A model generated the notes under the pieces. The model ran no database searches and had not been told where the DNA came from. It worked only from the letters and a program-made list of their open reading frames with translations. From Streptomyces hygroscopicus (GTDB taxonomy: Bacteria > Actinomycetota > Actinomycetes > Streptomycetales > Streptomycetaceae), in the NCBI GenBank assembly GCA_002021875.1, contig CP018627.1, positions 3,534,001 to 3,598,000 on the forward strand: a stretch of DNA of 64,000 nucleotides, given 5' to 3'. Both the position numbers and the translations under genes were made by a program. Below are positions 9,907 to 16,766 of this stretch, piece by piece (the first letter of the stretch is position 1; every line of letters starts with the position of its first letter).

Positions 9907-9949
9907 GTGCGTGTATGAGCACGCTCGTCACCGCCGTGAGCACACGCAC
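9907..9949. terminator. Possible weak bidirectional hairpin between convergent genes
   Basis: GTGCGTGT (9907-9914) and ACACGCAC (9942-9949) are inverted copies in the 78-bp gap between the convergent radical SAM and HEAT-repeat genes. The 27-nt loop is long and no U-tract follows, so termination function is doubtful. Confidence 0.25.
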
Positions 9950-9978
9950 CCCCCGGCGGGCCGTTTCCCTGCTGTCCC

Positions 9979-10659
9979 TCACGGCACGCGCGCCTCACCC
10001 ACCTTCTCCGCCGCGCCGCCCTTGCCCGCAGGCTCCGGGGCGCCTCCGCCCGTGACGGCGCCTTCGCCGGTGATGCGGGCCAGGGCGGCGGCGGCAGCCG
10101 CGCTGAGGCGTATGTGCTGGGCGGCGGCGGTCAGGGCCGGGATGGCGCGCTCGTCACCGATCGCGCCCAGGCCCTCGACACAGGCGCGGGCGATCGCCCA
10201 GTGGCGGTCACGGGCCCCCAACTGCCGTTCCAGCGCGGCGACCAGGGACGGCACGGACTCGGCGGCCCGCAGCTCCACCAGCAGCCGGATGGGGTGCAGG
10301 GAGTACGCGGTGCGCAGCGGGTTCGTGGCCAGGGCGGCGGCGGCCCGCGCGGTGCGCGGATCGCCGAGGCGGGCCAGCACCCGGGCGGCGGTCGCACAGC
10401 GGGCCGGCTCGCGGTAGTTCAGCAGCAGGACAAGGGTTTCGAAGGCCCTGCGGTCTCCTGCGCTGCCGAGCACAAAGGCGGCCGTCTCCCGCGCCCACAG
10501 CGGCTGCTCCGGCGCCACCAGGATGCGGGCGAGCTGTTCACGCGCGGCGGGGGTGCCCTGCCGTACGAGCACGAGCAGCGAGGCATGGGCCGCCGTTTCC
10601 TGCGGGGTTGAGAGCGAGGCCCGTACCCGCTCCGTCAGCGTCCGGAATTCTTCGTCCAT
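9979..10659 (-). CDS. HEAT-repeat protein
   Basis: 226 residues composed of about five tandem helical pairs. The repeated pattern is A...LARLGDPRTARAAAALA-like, with alternating alanine and leucine faces and the G[DN]xRA turns seen in PBS-lyase/HEAT-like proteins. It is entirely soluble and probably a protein-binding scaffold. The C-terminal 25 residues are Gly/Pro-rich and disordered. ATG 10659 has a GGGGAG ribosome site. It points away from the hydroxyacyl-CoA dehydrogenase gene and shares a 394-bp region with it. No enzymatic motif is present. Confidence 0.75.
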   Translation of the reverse strand: MDEEFRTLTERVRASLSTPQETAAHASLLVLVRQGTPAAREQLARILVAPEQPLWARETAAFVLGSAGDRRAFETLVLLLNYREPARCATAARVLARLGDPRTARAAAALATNPLRTAYSLHPIRLLVELRAAESVPSLVAALERQLGARDRHWAIARACVEGLGAIGDERAIPALTAAAQHIRLSAAAAAALARITGEGAVTGGGAPEPAGKGGAAEKVGEARVP

Positions 10660-11053
10660 ACGAGGTCTCCCCTCCCCGGTGGGCCGCGCCCGGGCACGGC
10701 CGCACTATGAGCTCTGGCATCTTGGTTACCCACGAGTTAATATGGCGACACGAGCAGCACCCCTGCTCCGGCGGCCTGGTGACGCAGCCGCCTTGTGTGA
10801 CGTCGGTTCGGCAGTTCCAGAAAAGCGAGTACGGCATGGCCCCGGGACAGGGTCGGCCGGGTGTCTCCCACGGGCAGTTTCCTCCGTACGGCGCCGTCCG
10901 TAAGGGAGCGTGCAAGCCCTTCCATCGGGGATTTGTGTCAGCCGCGTCAGCCCCCCGCGCATGCGTGGCGTGAACGGCGTCAGTGGCATGGCACGAGCTC
11001 CCCTCAGTCGTCACTTCATCCCCTTTCGCGGGGAACACCCTCTGGAGTCCGCG
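10660..11053. other. 394-bp divergent intergenic region
   Basis: This region separates the HEAT-repeat gene from the hydroxyacyl-CoA dehydrogenase gene. Around 10731-10745 the sequence TTGGTTACCCACGAGTTAATATGG is locally AT-rich and contains an imperfect TTAC...GTTAA inverted element, a plausible operator or promoter core. The rest has open frames on both strands with no recognisable protein and no ribosome site. I read it as regulatory DNA or a long leader. Confidence 0.4.
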
Positions 11054-12889
11054 ATGGACCGTCTCCCACACACCGGCGTCAGCACTGCGTCCCCCTCTGA
11101 TCTCTCCCCCTCCCGGGCCCCGCTCACTACTGTCGCCGTCGTCGGGCTCGGCACGATGGGCACCGGCATCGCCGAAATCCTGGCCCGGGCGGGCCGCGAG
11201 GTGATCGGCGTCGACCCCAACGAAAGCGCCTGCCGCCGAGCCGTCACCGCGCTCGAGGTCGCCACCGCCCGCGCCGTGCACCGCGAGCGGATCAGCGAGC
11301 GGGAGCGCGCCGGGATCCTCGACCGCTTCCGCGTCTCCACCGATCTGCGCGCCGCCGCCGACGCGGAGCTGGTGATCGAGGTGGTGCCCGAGGACTACGA
11401 CACCAAGCACGAGGTCTTCGCCGCGCTGGACACCGTCGTCAGCCCCTCAGCGATCATCGCGACCGGCACCAACGCGCTGTCGGTGACCCGGCTGGCCGCC
11501 GAATCCGCCCATCCGGAGCGGGTCTTGGGCCTGCACTTCTTCAATCCGGCGCCCGCGATGAAGCTCGTCGAGATCGTCTCCAGCGTGCTGACCGCCCCCG
11601 CGGCCATCGAGGCGGTCACCGCGCTCGCCCGCGATCTGGGCAAGGAGCCGGTGGCGCTCGGCGACCGGCCCGGCTTCGTCGCCGACGGGCTGCTGTTCGG
11701 CTATCTCAACCAGGCCGCGGCGATGTACGAGGCAAAGTACGCGGCGCGGGAGGACATCGACGCCGCGATGCGGCTCGGCTGCGGGCTGCCGATGGGCCCG
11801 CTGGCCCTGCTCGACCTGATCGGCATCGACACCGCCCGTACCGTCCTTGAGGCCATGTACTCCGCCTCCGGCGACCGGCTGCACGCGCCCGCGCCCATCC
11901 TGGGGCAGCTCTCCGAGGCCGGTCTCACCGGCCGTAAGGCGGGCCGCGGCTTCTATACGTACGAGGCGCCGGGCAGCGCCACCGTCGTCCCGGACGCCGC
12001 GACGGCCGAGGTGCGGCACTCCACGGAAGGCGCGCGTCCGGTGCGCGCCGTGGGCGTCGCCGGCTCGGGCACGATGGCCTCCGGGATCGCCGAGGTCTTC
12101 GCGAAGGCGGGCCTGGAGGTGGTGCTGGCCGGCCGGACCCTGGAGAAGGCCGAGCGGGCGAAGGCCCGTATAGGGAAATCCCTGGAACGCTCGGTGTCCA
12201 AGGGGCGGATGACCAGCCGGGCCCGGGAGCAGGCGCTGGAGCGGATCACCGCGGCCGACGCACTCGACGCGTTCGCCGAGGTGGATCTGGCCGTGGAGGC
12301 GGTGGCCGAGGATCTGGTCGTCAAGCAGGAGCTCTTCAAGGTGCTCGACAAGGTCTGCAAACCGGGTGCGGTGCTGGCCACGACCACCTCCTCGCTGCCC
12401 GTCGTGGCCTGCGCGCGGGCGACCTCGCGCCCGCAGGACGTGGTGGGCCTGCACTTCTTCAACCCGGCGCCGGCGATGAAGCTGGTCGAGGTGGTGCGCA
12501 CCGTGCTGACCGCGGACGATGTGCGCGCGACCGCGCACGCCGTGTGCGCGGCGGTGGGCAAGCATCCGGTGGACTGCGGCGACCGGGCGGGCTTCATCGT
12601 GAACGCCCTGCTGTTCCCGTACCTCAACAACGCCGTGAAGATGGTGCAGGAGCACTACGCCACCCCGGACGCCATCGACGCCGCGATGAAGCTGGGCGGC
12701 GGCTATCCGATGGGGCCCTTCGAACTGCTCGATGTCGTAGGGCTCGATGTGTCGCTGGCCATCGAGCGGGTGCTGCACCGGGAGTTCCGTGAACCGGGCC
12801 TGGCGCCCGCGCCGCTGCTGGAGCATCTGGTGGCCGCGGGGTGCCTGGGGCGCAAGACCGGGCGCGGCTTCCGCGAGTATGCAAAAGCC
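11054..12889 (+). CDS. Fused double 3-hydroxyacyl-CoA (3-hydroxybutyryl-CoA) dehydrogenase
   Basis: 612 codons counting the stop. The protein is two full 3-hydroxyacyl-CoA dehydrogenase units in tandem (about residues 25-310 and 325-611). Unit 2 keeps the TTTSSLPV serine, HFFNPAP histidine, MKLVEV glutamate and GFIVNALL asparagine of the catalytic set. Unit 1 keeps HFFNPAP and MKLVEI, but reads GTNALSV where the serine belongs and GFVADGLL where the asparagine belongs, so it is probably inactive or altered. Unit 1 has an acidic residue after the Rossmann strand (VIGVDP, NAD-like) while unit 2 has LAGR, which may favour NADP. Start ATG 11054 has GGAG upstream. Likely partner of the downstream C4-acyl-CoA pathway. 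Confidence 0.88.
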
Positions 12890-12995
12890 TGAATTCTGCT
12901 CCGGGTGGGGCGGACCGTCTGAGTCCGGTTCCGGGTGGGGCGGGCTGCTGGAGCCTTCCGTCGGTCTGCCCCCGCACCGGCACTCACAGGCGTGT

Positions 12996-13008
12996 TACGT
13001 TCCCCACA
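12996..13008 (+). promoter_or_regulatory. Possible leaderless promoter (-10) for the TetR gene
   Basis: TACGTT at 12996-13001 ends 6 nt before the ATG at 13008, the spacing expected when transcription begins at the start codon. No ribosome site precedes the ATG, which agrees with a leaderless mRNA. Confidence 0.4.
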
Positions 13009-13832
13009 TGTCCCAGCCCGTGAAGGCCACGCGTACGGAGCGTACGAAGCGATCCCCCTCATCCGGTGGCGGTGAGAGCGCGGGAAGTCGCCGCGCCGCG
13101 GCCCAACGTCTGTCCATGCGCCGCAAACTCGCGGCCGCGGCGATGGAGTTGTTCGCGACGCAGGGGTACGAGGCGACGACCGTCGACGAGATCGCGGCCA
13201 GGGCGGGAGTGGCCCGCCGCACCTTCTTCCGGCACTTCCGCTCCAAGGAAGAGGCGATCTTCCCGGACCACGACGACACACTGGTGCGGGCCGCGGCGGT
13301 GCTGGACGCGGCGCCTCCGCATGAGCACCCTCTGGACACCGTGTGCCGCGGGATCAAGGAGGTCATGCGGATGTACGCGAGCGCGCCGACCGTCTCCGTG
13401 GAGCGCTACCGGCTGACCCGTGAGGTACCGGCGCTGCGGGAGCGGGAGATCGCCTCGGTGGCCCGCTACGAGCGGCTGTTCACCAGCTATCTGCTGGGCC
13501 ACTTCGACGAGGGGGCCCACCACGACGGCGACGACGATCCGCTGCTGGCCGAGGTGGCCGCGTCGGCCGTGGTCACGGCCCACAACCATGTGCTGCGGCG
13601 CTGGCTGCGGGCGGGCGGCCGGGGCGATGTGGAAAACCAGCTGGACCACGCCTTCGCGATCGTCCGCGAAACCTTCGGGAGCGGCATCGGCGCCCGCCCC
13701 GTCCCATCCGGCAGCCGTCCCGCGGCGACGGTGTCGGCGACGGACGAGGACGAGGTGGTGGTGATGGTGGCGCGGACGGACGCGCCGCTGGCCGAGGTGA
13801 TGCGCACGATCAAGGAAGCGCTCAAGCGGTAG
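13008..13832 (+). CDS. TetR/AcrR-family transcriptional regulator
   Basis: 274 residues. After a basic, Ser-rich N-terminal tail comes a textbook TetR helix-turn-helix (about residues 45-90: AAAMELFATQGYEATTVDEI followed by ARAGVARRTFFRHF and SKEE). The C-terminal ligand domain is all-helical. The tail after residue 225 includes an acidic patch and a VARTDAPLAEVMRTIKEAL helix. It lies 119 bp downstream of the hydroxyacyl-CoA dehydrogenase gene, so acyl-CoA metabolism is a reasonable target. ATG 13008 lacks a ribosome site but sits 6 nt after a -10-like TACGTT. Confidence 0.88.
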   Translation: MSQPVKATRTERTKRSPSSGGGESAGSRRAAAQRLSMRRKLAAAAMELFATQGYEATTVDEIAARAGVARRTFFRHFRSKEEAIFPDHDDTLVRAAAVLDAAPPHEHPLDTVCRGIKEVMRMYASAPTVSVERYRLTREVPALREREIASVARYERLFTSYLLGHFDEGAHHDGDDDPLLAEVAASAVVTAHNHVLRRWLRAGGRGDVENQLDHAFAIVRETFGSGIGARPVPSGSRPAATVSATDEDEVVVMVARTDAPLAEVMRTIKEALKR

Positions 13833-13862
13833 CGCTGGCGCTGGCGCTGGCGCTTGAGGTTC

Positions 13863-13899
13863 GCCACCCGGTCCGGGCTCGCCTCCCGGACCGGGTGGC
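13863..13899 (+). terminator. Strong hairpin after the TetR gene
   Basis: A perfect 15-bp GC-rich stem (13863-13877 pairing with 13885-13899) with a 7-nt loop lies 30 bp after the stop codon. No U-tract follows, which is common for Streptomyces terminators. Just before it, TGGCGC is repeated in tandem at 13837-13853. Confidence 0.65.
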
Positions 13900-13930
13900 C
13901 CACGTCTTGGGCCGGGGTGGTGCGCCGGGG

Positions 13931-14030
13931 TGTGTGGTGGGTGGCGGGGGCGGGGCCTCCGGTGCGGCGCGTGCGGGGTGCGCGGTCGGCTGCGTGGTGG
14001 GTGCCGGGGGCGGGGCCTCCGGTGCGGCGC
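13931..14030. repeat. 60-bp-period direct repeat
   Basis: A 40-bp segment at 13931-13970 recurs at 13991-14030 with two mismatches, exactly 60 bp apart. It is G-rich, non-coding, and the first element of a repeat-filled 930-bp gap. Confidence 0.85.
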
Positions 14031-14038
14031 CCTGGACC

Positions 14039-14102
14039 GCATATTTACGGCGCCGGTGCCCGGGGGCGTGGAGTGGGCCGGGGATTGGCGCCACAAATAT
14101 GC
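14039..14102. repeat. Inverted repeat with AT-rich tips
   Basis: GCATATTTACGGCGCC (14039-14054) faces GGCGCCACAAATATGC (14087-14102). The arms pair at 14 of 16 positions around a 32-bp centre. The AAATATGC tips are striking in DNA this GC-rich and could mark a protein-binding site or the ends of a small mobile relic. Confidence 0.7.
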
Positions 14103-14766
14103 GAAAGCGTCCAGGACACCACCCCTGCGACCCCACCCCCTCCCGTCTCGTCGGCGGCCACCCGCCGGTGGCCCAGTGCGTCCGTCCGGCTCACGTTCAG
14201 CCCGGGGGCCGGGAATTCAGCCCCTCCGGCGTTTAAAGAGCGGGTCCGGGGCGGAGCTCGCTATCCAGCCCCTCCGGCGCTTGAGAAGGGCTTGGGGCAG
14301 AGCCCGCCATTCAGCCCCTCCGGCGCTTGAGGAGCGGGGCCCGGGGCAGAGCCCCGTTGGGGGGCCAGGGGGCGGAGCCCCCTGGCTTCGGGAAGGGGCG
14401 GGGTGGGGGCTGTCCGCCGGAGGCGCCCACGGCCCGCACCCGGTATTCGGCCCTGGGGCCAGGTGCTGGGCGCGAGCCCCGGCCCTCTGCCGGCTCGTCG
14501 GCGGCTCCCCATCGGTGGCCCAGGGCGCCCGTCCCTTGCACGTTCAGCCCGGGGGCCGGGGCCTGGGGCCCCACCTCCTCCCGCCGTCTCGCGGCCATCC
14601 GCCGGTGGCACGAGCCGCTTGCCGTCGTGGGGCCGGGGCGCGGCGGAAGGAGGGGCGGGACCCGCCCCCCACAGGTAGGTCCCGCCCCGGCCGGGCCCCC
14701 GTCCCCGCCGGGGCGGGGGCGGGGCTTGGCGCCGTCCCGGTGCCGGGCCAGGGCGGCGCGGGCACG
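14103..14766. other. Gene-free, repeat-rich intergenic DNA
   Basis: No convincing gene lies between the TetR terminator and the GH97 stop. Open frames run through on several strands, but only because stops are rare at this GC content; their translations are low-complexity Pro/Arg/Gly. The stretch contains a three-copy 47-bp repeat, two copies of a CACGTTCAGCCCGGGGGCCG motif (about 14192 and 14538) and G-runs. Confidence 0.6.
14215..14356. repeat. Three-copy CAGCCCCTCCGGCG intergenic repeat
   Basis: Units start at about 14215, 14262 and 14309 (period 47 bp). Each has CAGCCCCTCCGGCG, then a TT(G/A)A(G/A) segment, then a G-rich half ending GGGGC(A/G)GAGC. The CTCCGGCGCTTGAGGAGCGGGG form is a dispersed intergenic element I recognise from many Streptomyces genomes; its function is unsettled. 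Copy 3 is closest to the common form and copy 1 has decayed to TTTAAAGAG. Confidence 0.75.
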
Positions 14767-16617
14767 TCAGCCGGTCTTGGTGAGCTTCGCGGCGAAGCCG
14801 CCGTTCTTCGGGACGTCCACCGAGAGCCGCGAGTCCTGTGTGACCTCGTGGGTTTCGGTGACGACCTTGCCGTCCGGGCCGTCCTTCCACACCTCGATCC
14901 GCCAACTGCCCTTGCCGAGGAAGCTCAGCGGCTCGTCCAGCGTGCGGGCCGCGCCCGAGGTGATCGCGCCCAGGTACCAGGTGTCGCCGGAGCGGCGGGC
15001 CAGGACGGCGCGGTCGCCGGGGTCGCCGTCGACCAGCCGCGTCTCGTCCCACACCGTGGGCACCTGGTTCAGGAACTTCAGCTCCACCGGCCGGCTCTCG
15101 TACGACTCCACGCTGTCGGCGAAGTGCTGCACGCCGGACTCGTAGACGACCGAGAGCGCGAGTTCGGCCGCGTCACTCGTGGGCCGCACGCCCGTGAAGG
15201 TCACCGGTGTGAAGTCCATGGGCCCGATGAGGTTCCGGGTGAAGGGCAGGGTCGTGTAGTGCGCCGCCGGGAAGGGCTGGCGGCCCGGCTTGGGGCGGGT
15301 GCCCTCGGCGCCCTTGACCGCCTCGGTGCTCATCAGCTGCGGCCAGGTCCGCTCCTGGCCGCGCGGGATGGTGGCGCCGTGGAAGTTCAGCATCAGCTGG
15401 TTCCGGGCGCTGTCCTTGAAGACCGCGTCGTACCAGCGCATCCGGTCCTGGCCGTCCGACTCCAGGAAGTCGATCTTCAGCCCGGCGATCCCCCAGGACT
15501 TCCACAGCGGGAAGAGCCGGTCGCGCTCGCTCTGCGCGTCGATGGTCTGCCAGCGGGCCCACAGCCAGACGCCGACGCCCTTCTCCTTGGCGTACGCGGT
15601 CAGCTCGGGCATCCAGGAGTCGCTCCAGCCGGAGTCCACCAGGATGTACTCCCAGCCCTCACGCGACGCGAAGTCCACGAACTTCTTCTGGGCGTCCAGG
15701 CTGGTCGGGCTCTGCCCGTCGGACCACCAGGACCACGCCGCCCGGCCCGGTTTGATCCATGAGGTGTCGGCGACCTTCGAGGGGGCGGCCAGATCGGTCG
15801 GCAGATCGCTCTCGGTGACGGTGGCGAGGTCCCCGATGACCATGGTGCGCCAGGGCGTGGTCAGCCCGGGGCCGCTGACCTCGGCGGGGTCGGGGAGGGT
15901 GAGCTTGAAGCGGTCGGTGGCGGAGTCGAGGGCGAGCCGGGAGCCGCCGTACGAGCTGTTCAGGTCCGCTTCCTCGATCAGCATCCAGCTCTTGCCGATG
16001 TGGAAGAGCGACGGATAGCCGTAGTCGCCCGCCTTGGCGTCGGCGACCTTGCCGTGGTCATGGGCGGATTCGTAGTCCTGGCGGCCGTTGTCGTACGGCA
16101 GGAGGAAGGAGTCGGCGGACGGCGGGACGGCGAACTCCGAGTGCTCGCCGAGGACGGTGACCGTCCCCTTGTCCGGCACCACATAGCGGTAGGCCAGCCC
16201 GTCGGCCGAGACCCGGATGATCACCTTCAGCGTCCGCCCGTCCTTGCGGAAAGTGAAGGTCGACTCGGAGGCGTCGGAGGTGTGCTGGGTGCGGCGGCCG
16301 GTGGTGGTCGTATAGGTCTCGTGGACCTTACGGTCGCTGCGCCCCGCGAACCGCAAGCCCTTGCTGAAATCGGTCTCCGCGGTGCGGATACCCAGGCCCG
16401 ACGGCCGCAGCACGGTGGTGGCGCCATGGCGCGCGGCCAGCGTCAGCCCGCCCTCGTTGCTCAGCCTGAGCTCGCCGCTGACCTGCCCCTTTCCGGTCAG
16501 CCGCCAGTCCTGCGCACGACCGTCCGATGCCGCCTCCGCCCGGAGCGGCACCAGCACGGCGGCCGCGCAGGCGAGGGCGGCCACGGCTCTGGTGACCTTT
16601 GATCGTGCCGTATGCAT
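14767..16617 (-). CDS. Secreted GH97-type glycoside hydrolase
   Basis: 616 residues beginning at ATG 16617 behind a GAGGAGG ribosome site; a Sec signal peptide (basic start, AALACAAAVLVPL core, cleavage after AEA) sends it out of the cell. The N-terminal beta-sandwich is followed by a catalytic barrel with AAWSWWSDGQSPTS, YILVDSGWSDSW and GLKIDFLESDGQ, then a C-terminal beta domain. GH97 members hydrolyse alpha-glucosides or alpha-galactosides. The aspartate in LKIDF fits the nucleophile of retaining alpha-galactosidase members, so that is my favoured activity. It is divergent from the GH95-type gene. Confidence 0.85.
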   Translation of the reverse strand: MHTARSKVTRAVAALACAAAVLVPLRAEAASDGRAQDWRLTGKGQVSGELRLSNEGGLTLAARHGATTVLRPSGLGIRTAETDFSKGLRFAGRSDRKVHETYTTTTGRRTQHTSDASESTFTFRKDGRTLKVIIRVSADGLAYRYVVPDKGTVTVLGEHSEFAVPPSADSFLLPYDNGRQDYESAHDHGKVADAKAGDYGYPSLFHIGKSWMLIEEADLNSSYGGSRLALDSATDRFKLTLPDPAEVSGPGLTTPWRTMVIGDLATVTESDLPTDLAAPSKVADTSWIKPGRAAWSWWSDGQSPTSLDAQKKFVDFASREGWEYILVDSGWSDSWMPELTAYAKEKGVGVWLWARWQTIDAQSERDRLFPLWKSWGIAGLKIDFLESDGQDRMRWYDAVFKDSARNQLMLNFHGATIPRGQERTWPQLMSTEAVKGAEGTRPKPGRQPFPAAHYTTLPFTRNLIGPMDFTPVTFTGVRPTSDAAELALSVVYESGVQHFADSVESYESRPVELKFLNQVPTVWDETRLVDGDPGDRAVLARRSGDTWYLGAITSGAARTLDEPLSFLGKGSWRIEVWKDGPDGKVVTETHEVTQDSRLSVDVPKNGGFAAKLTKTG

Positions 16618-16728
16618 CGTTCCTCCTCGTTCACCGCAACTTCGATGCGGCGCTCGATACATCAGAGCAATCCCCTACCTTGACGCATCATCAGCCCGTT
16701 TCTACGCTCCCGTCTAGCCAAATCATCG

Positions 16729-16741
16729 GATCAATTTGATC
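16729..16741. promoter_or_regulatory. Putative operator between the glycosidase genes
   Basis: GATCAATTTGATC is a perfect 6-1-6 inverted repeat in the 149-bp divergent region, 26 bp before the GH95-type ATG. It is AT-rich against its surroundings. Sugar regulators of the LacI, ROK or GntR type commonly bind such sites, but no regulator gene is adjacent. Confidence 0.5.
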
Positions 16742-16766
16742 GCTTCGGGGACGGGAGATAATCGGG

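Noticed and set aside
10910..11053. 48-residue extension of the hydroxyacyl-CoA dehydrogenase
   Set aside because: No ribosome site and no family similarity; ATG 11054 is preceded by GGAG and directly precedes the Rossmann fold.
12747..13007. Extended TetR protein starting inside the dehydrogenase gene
   Set aside because: It would overlap a clear coding region in another frame; the TetR fold starts after ATG 13008.
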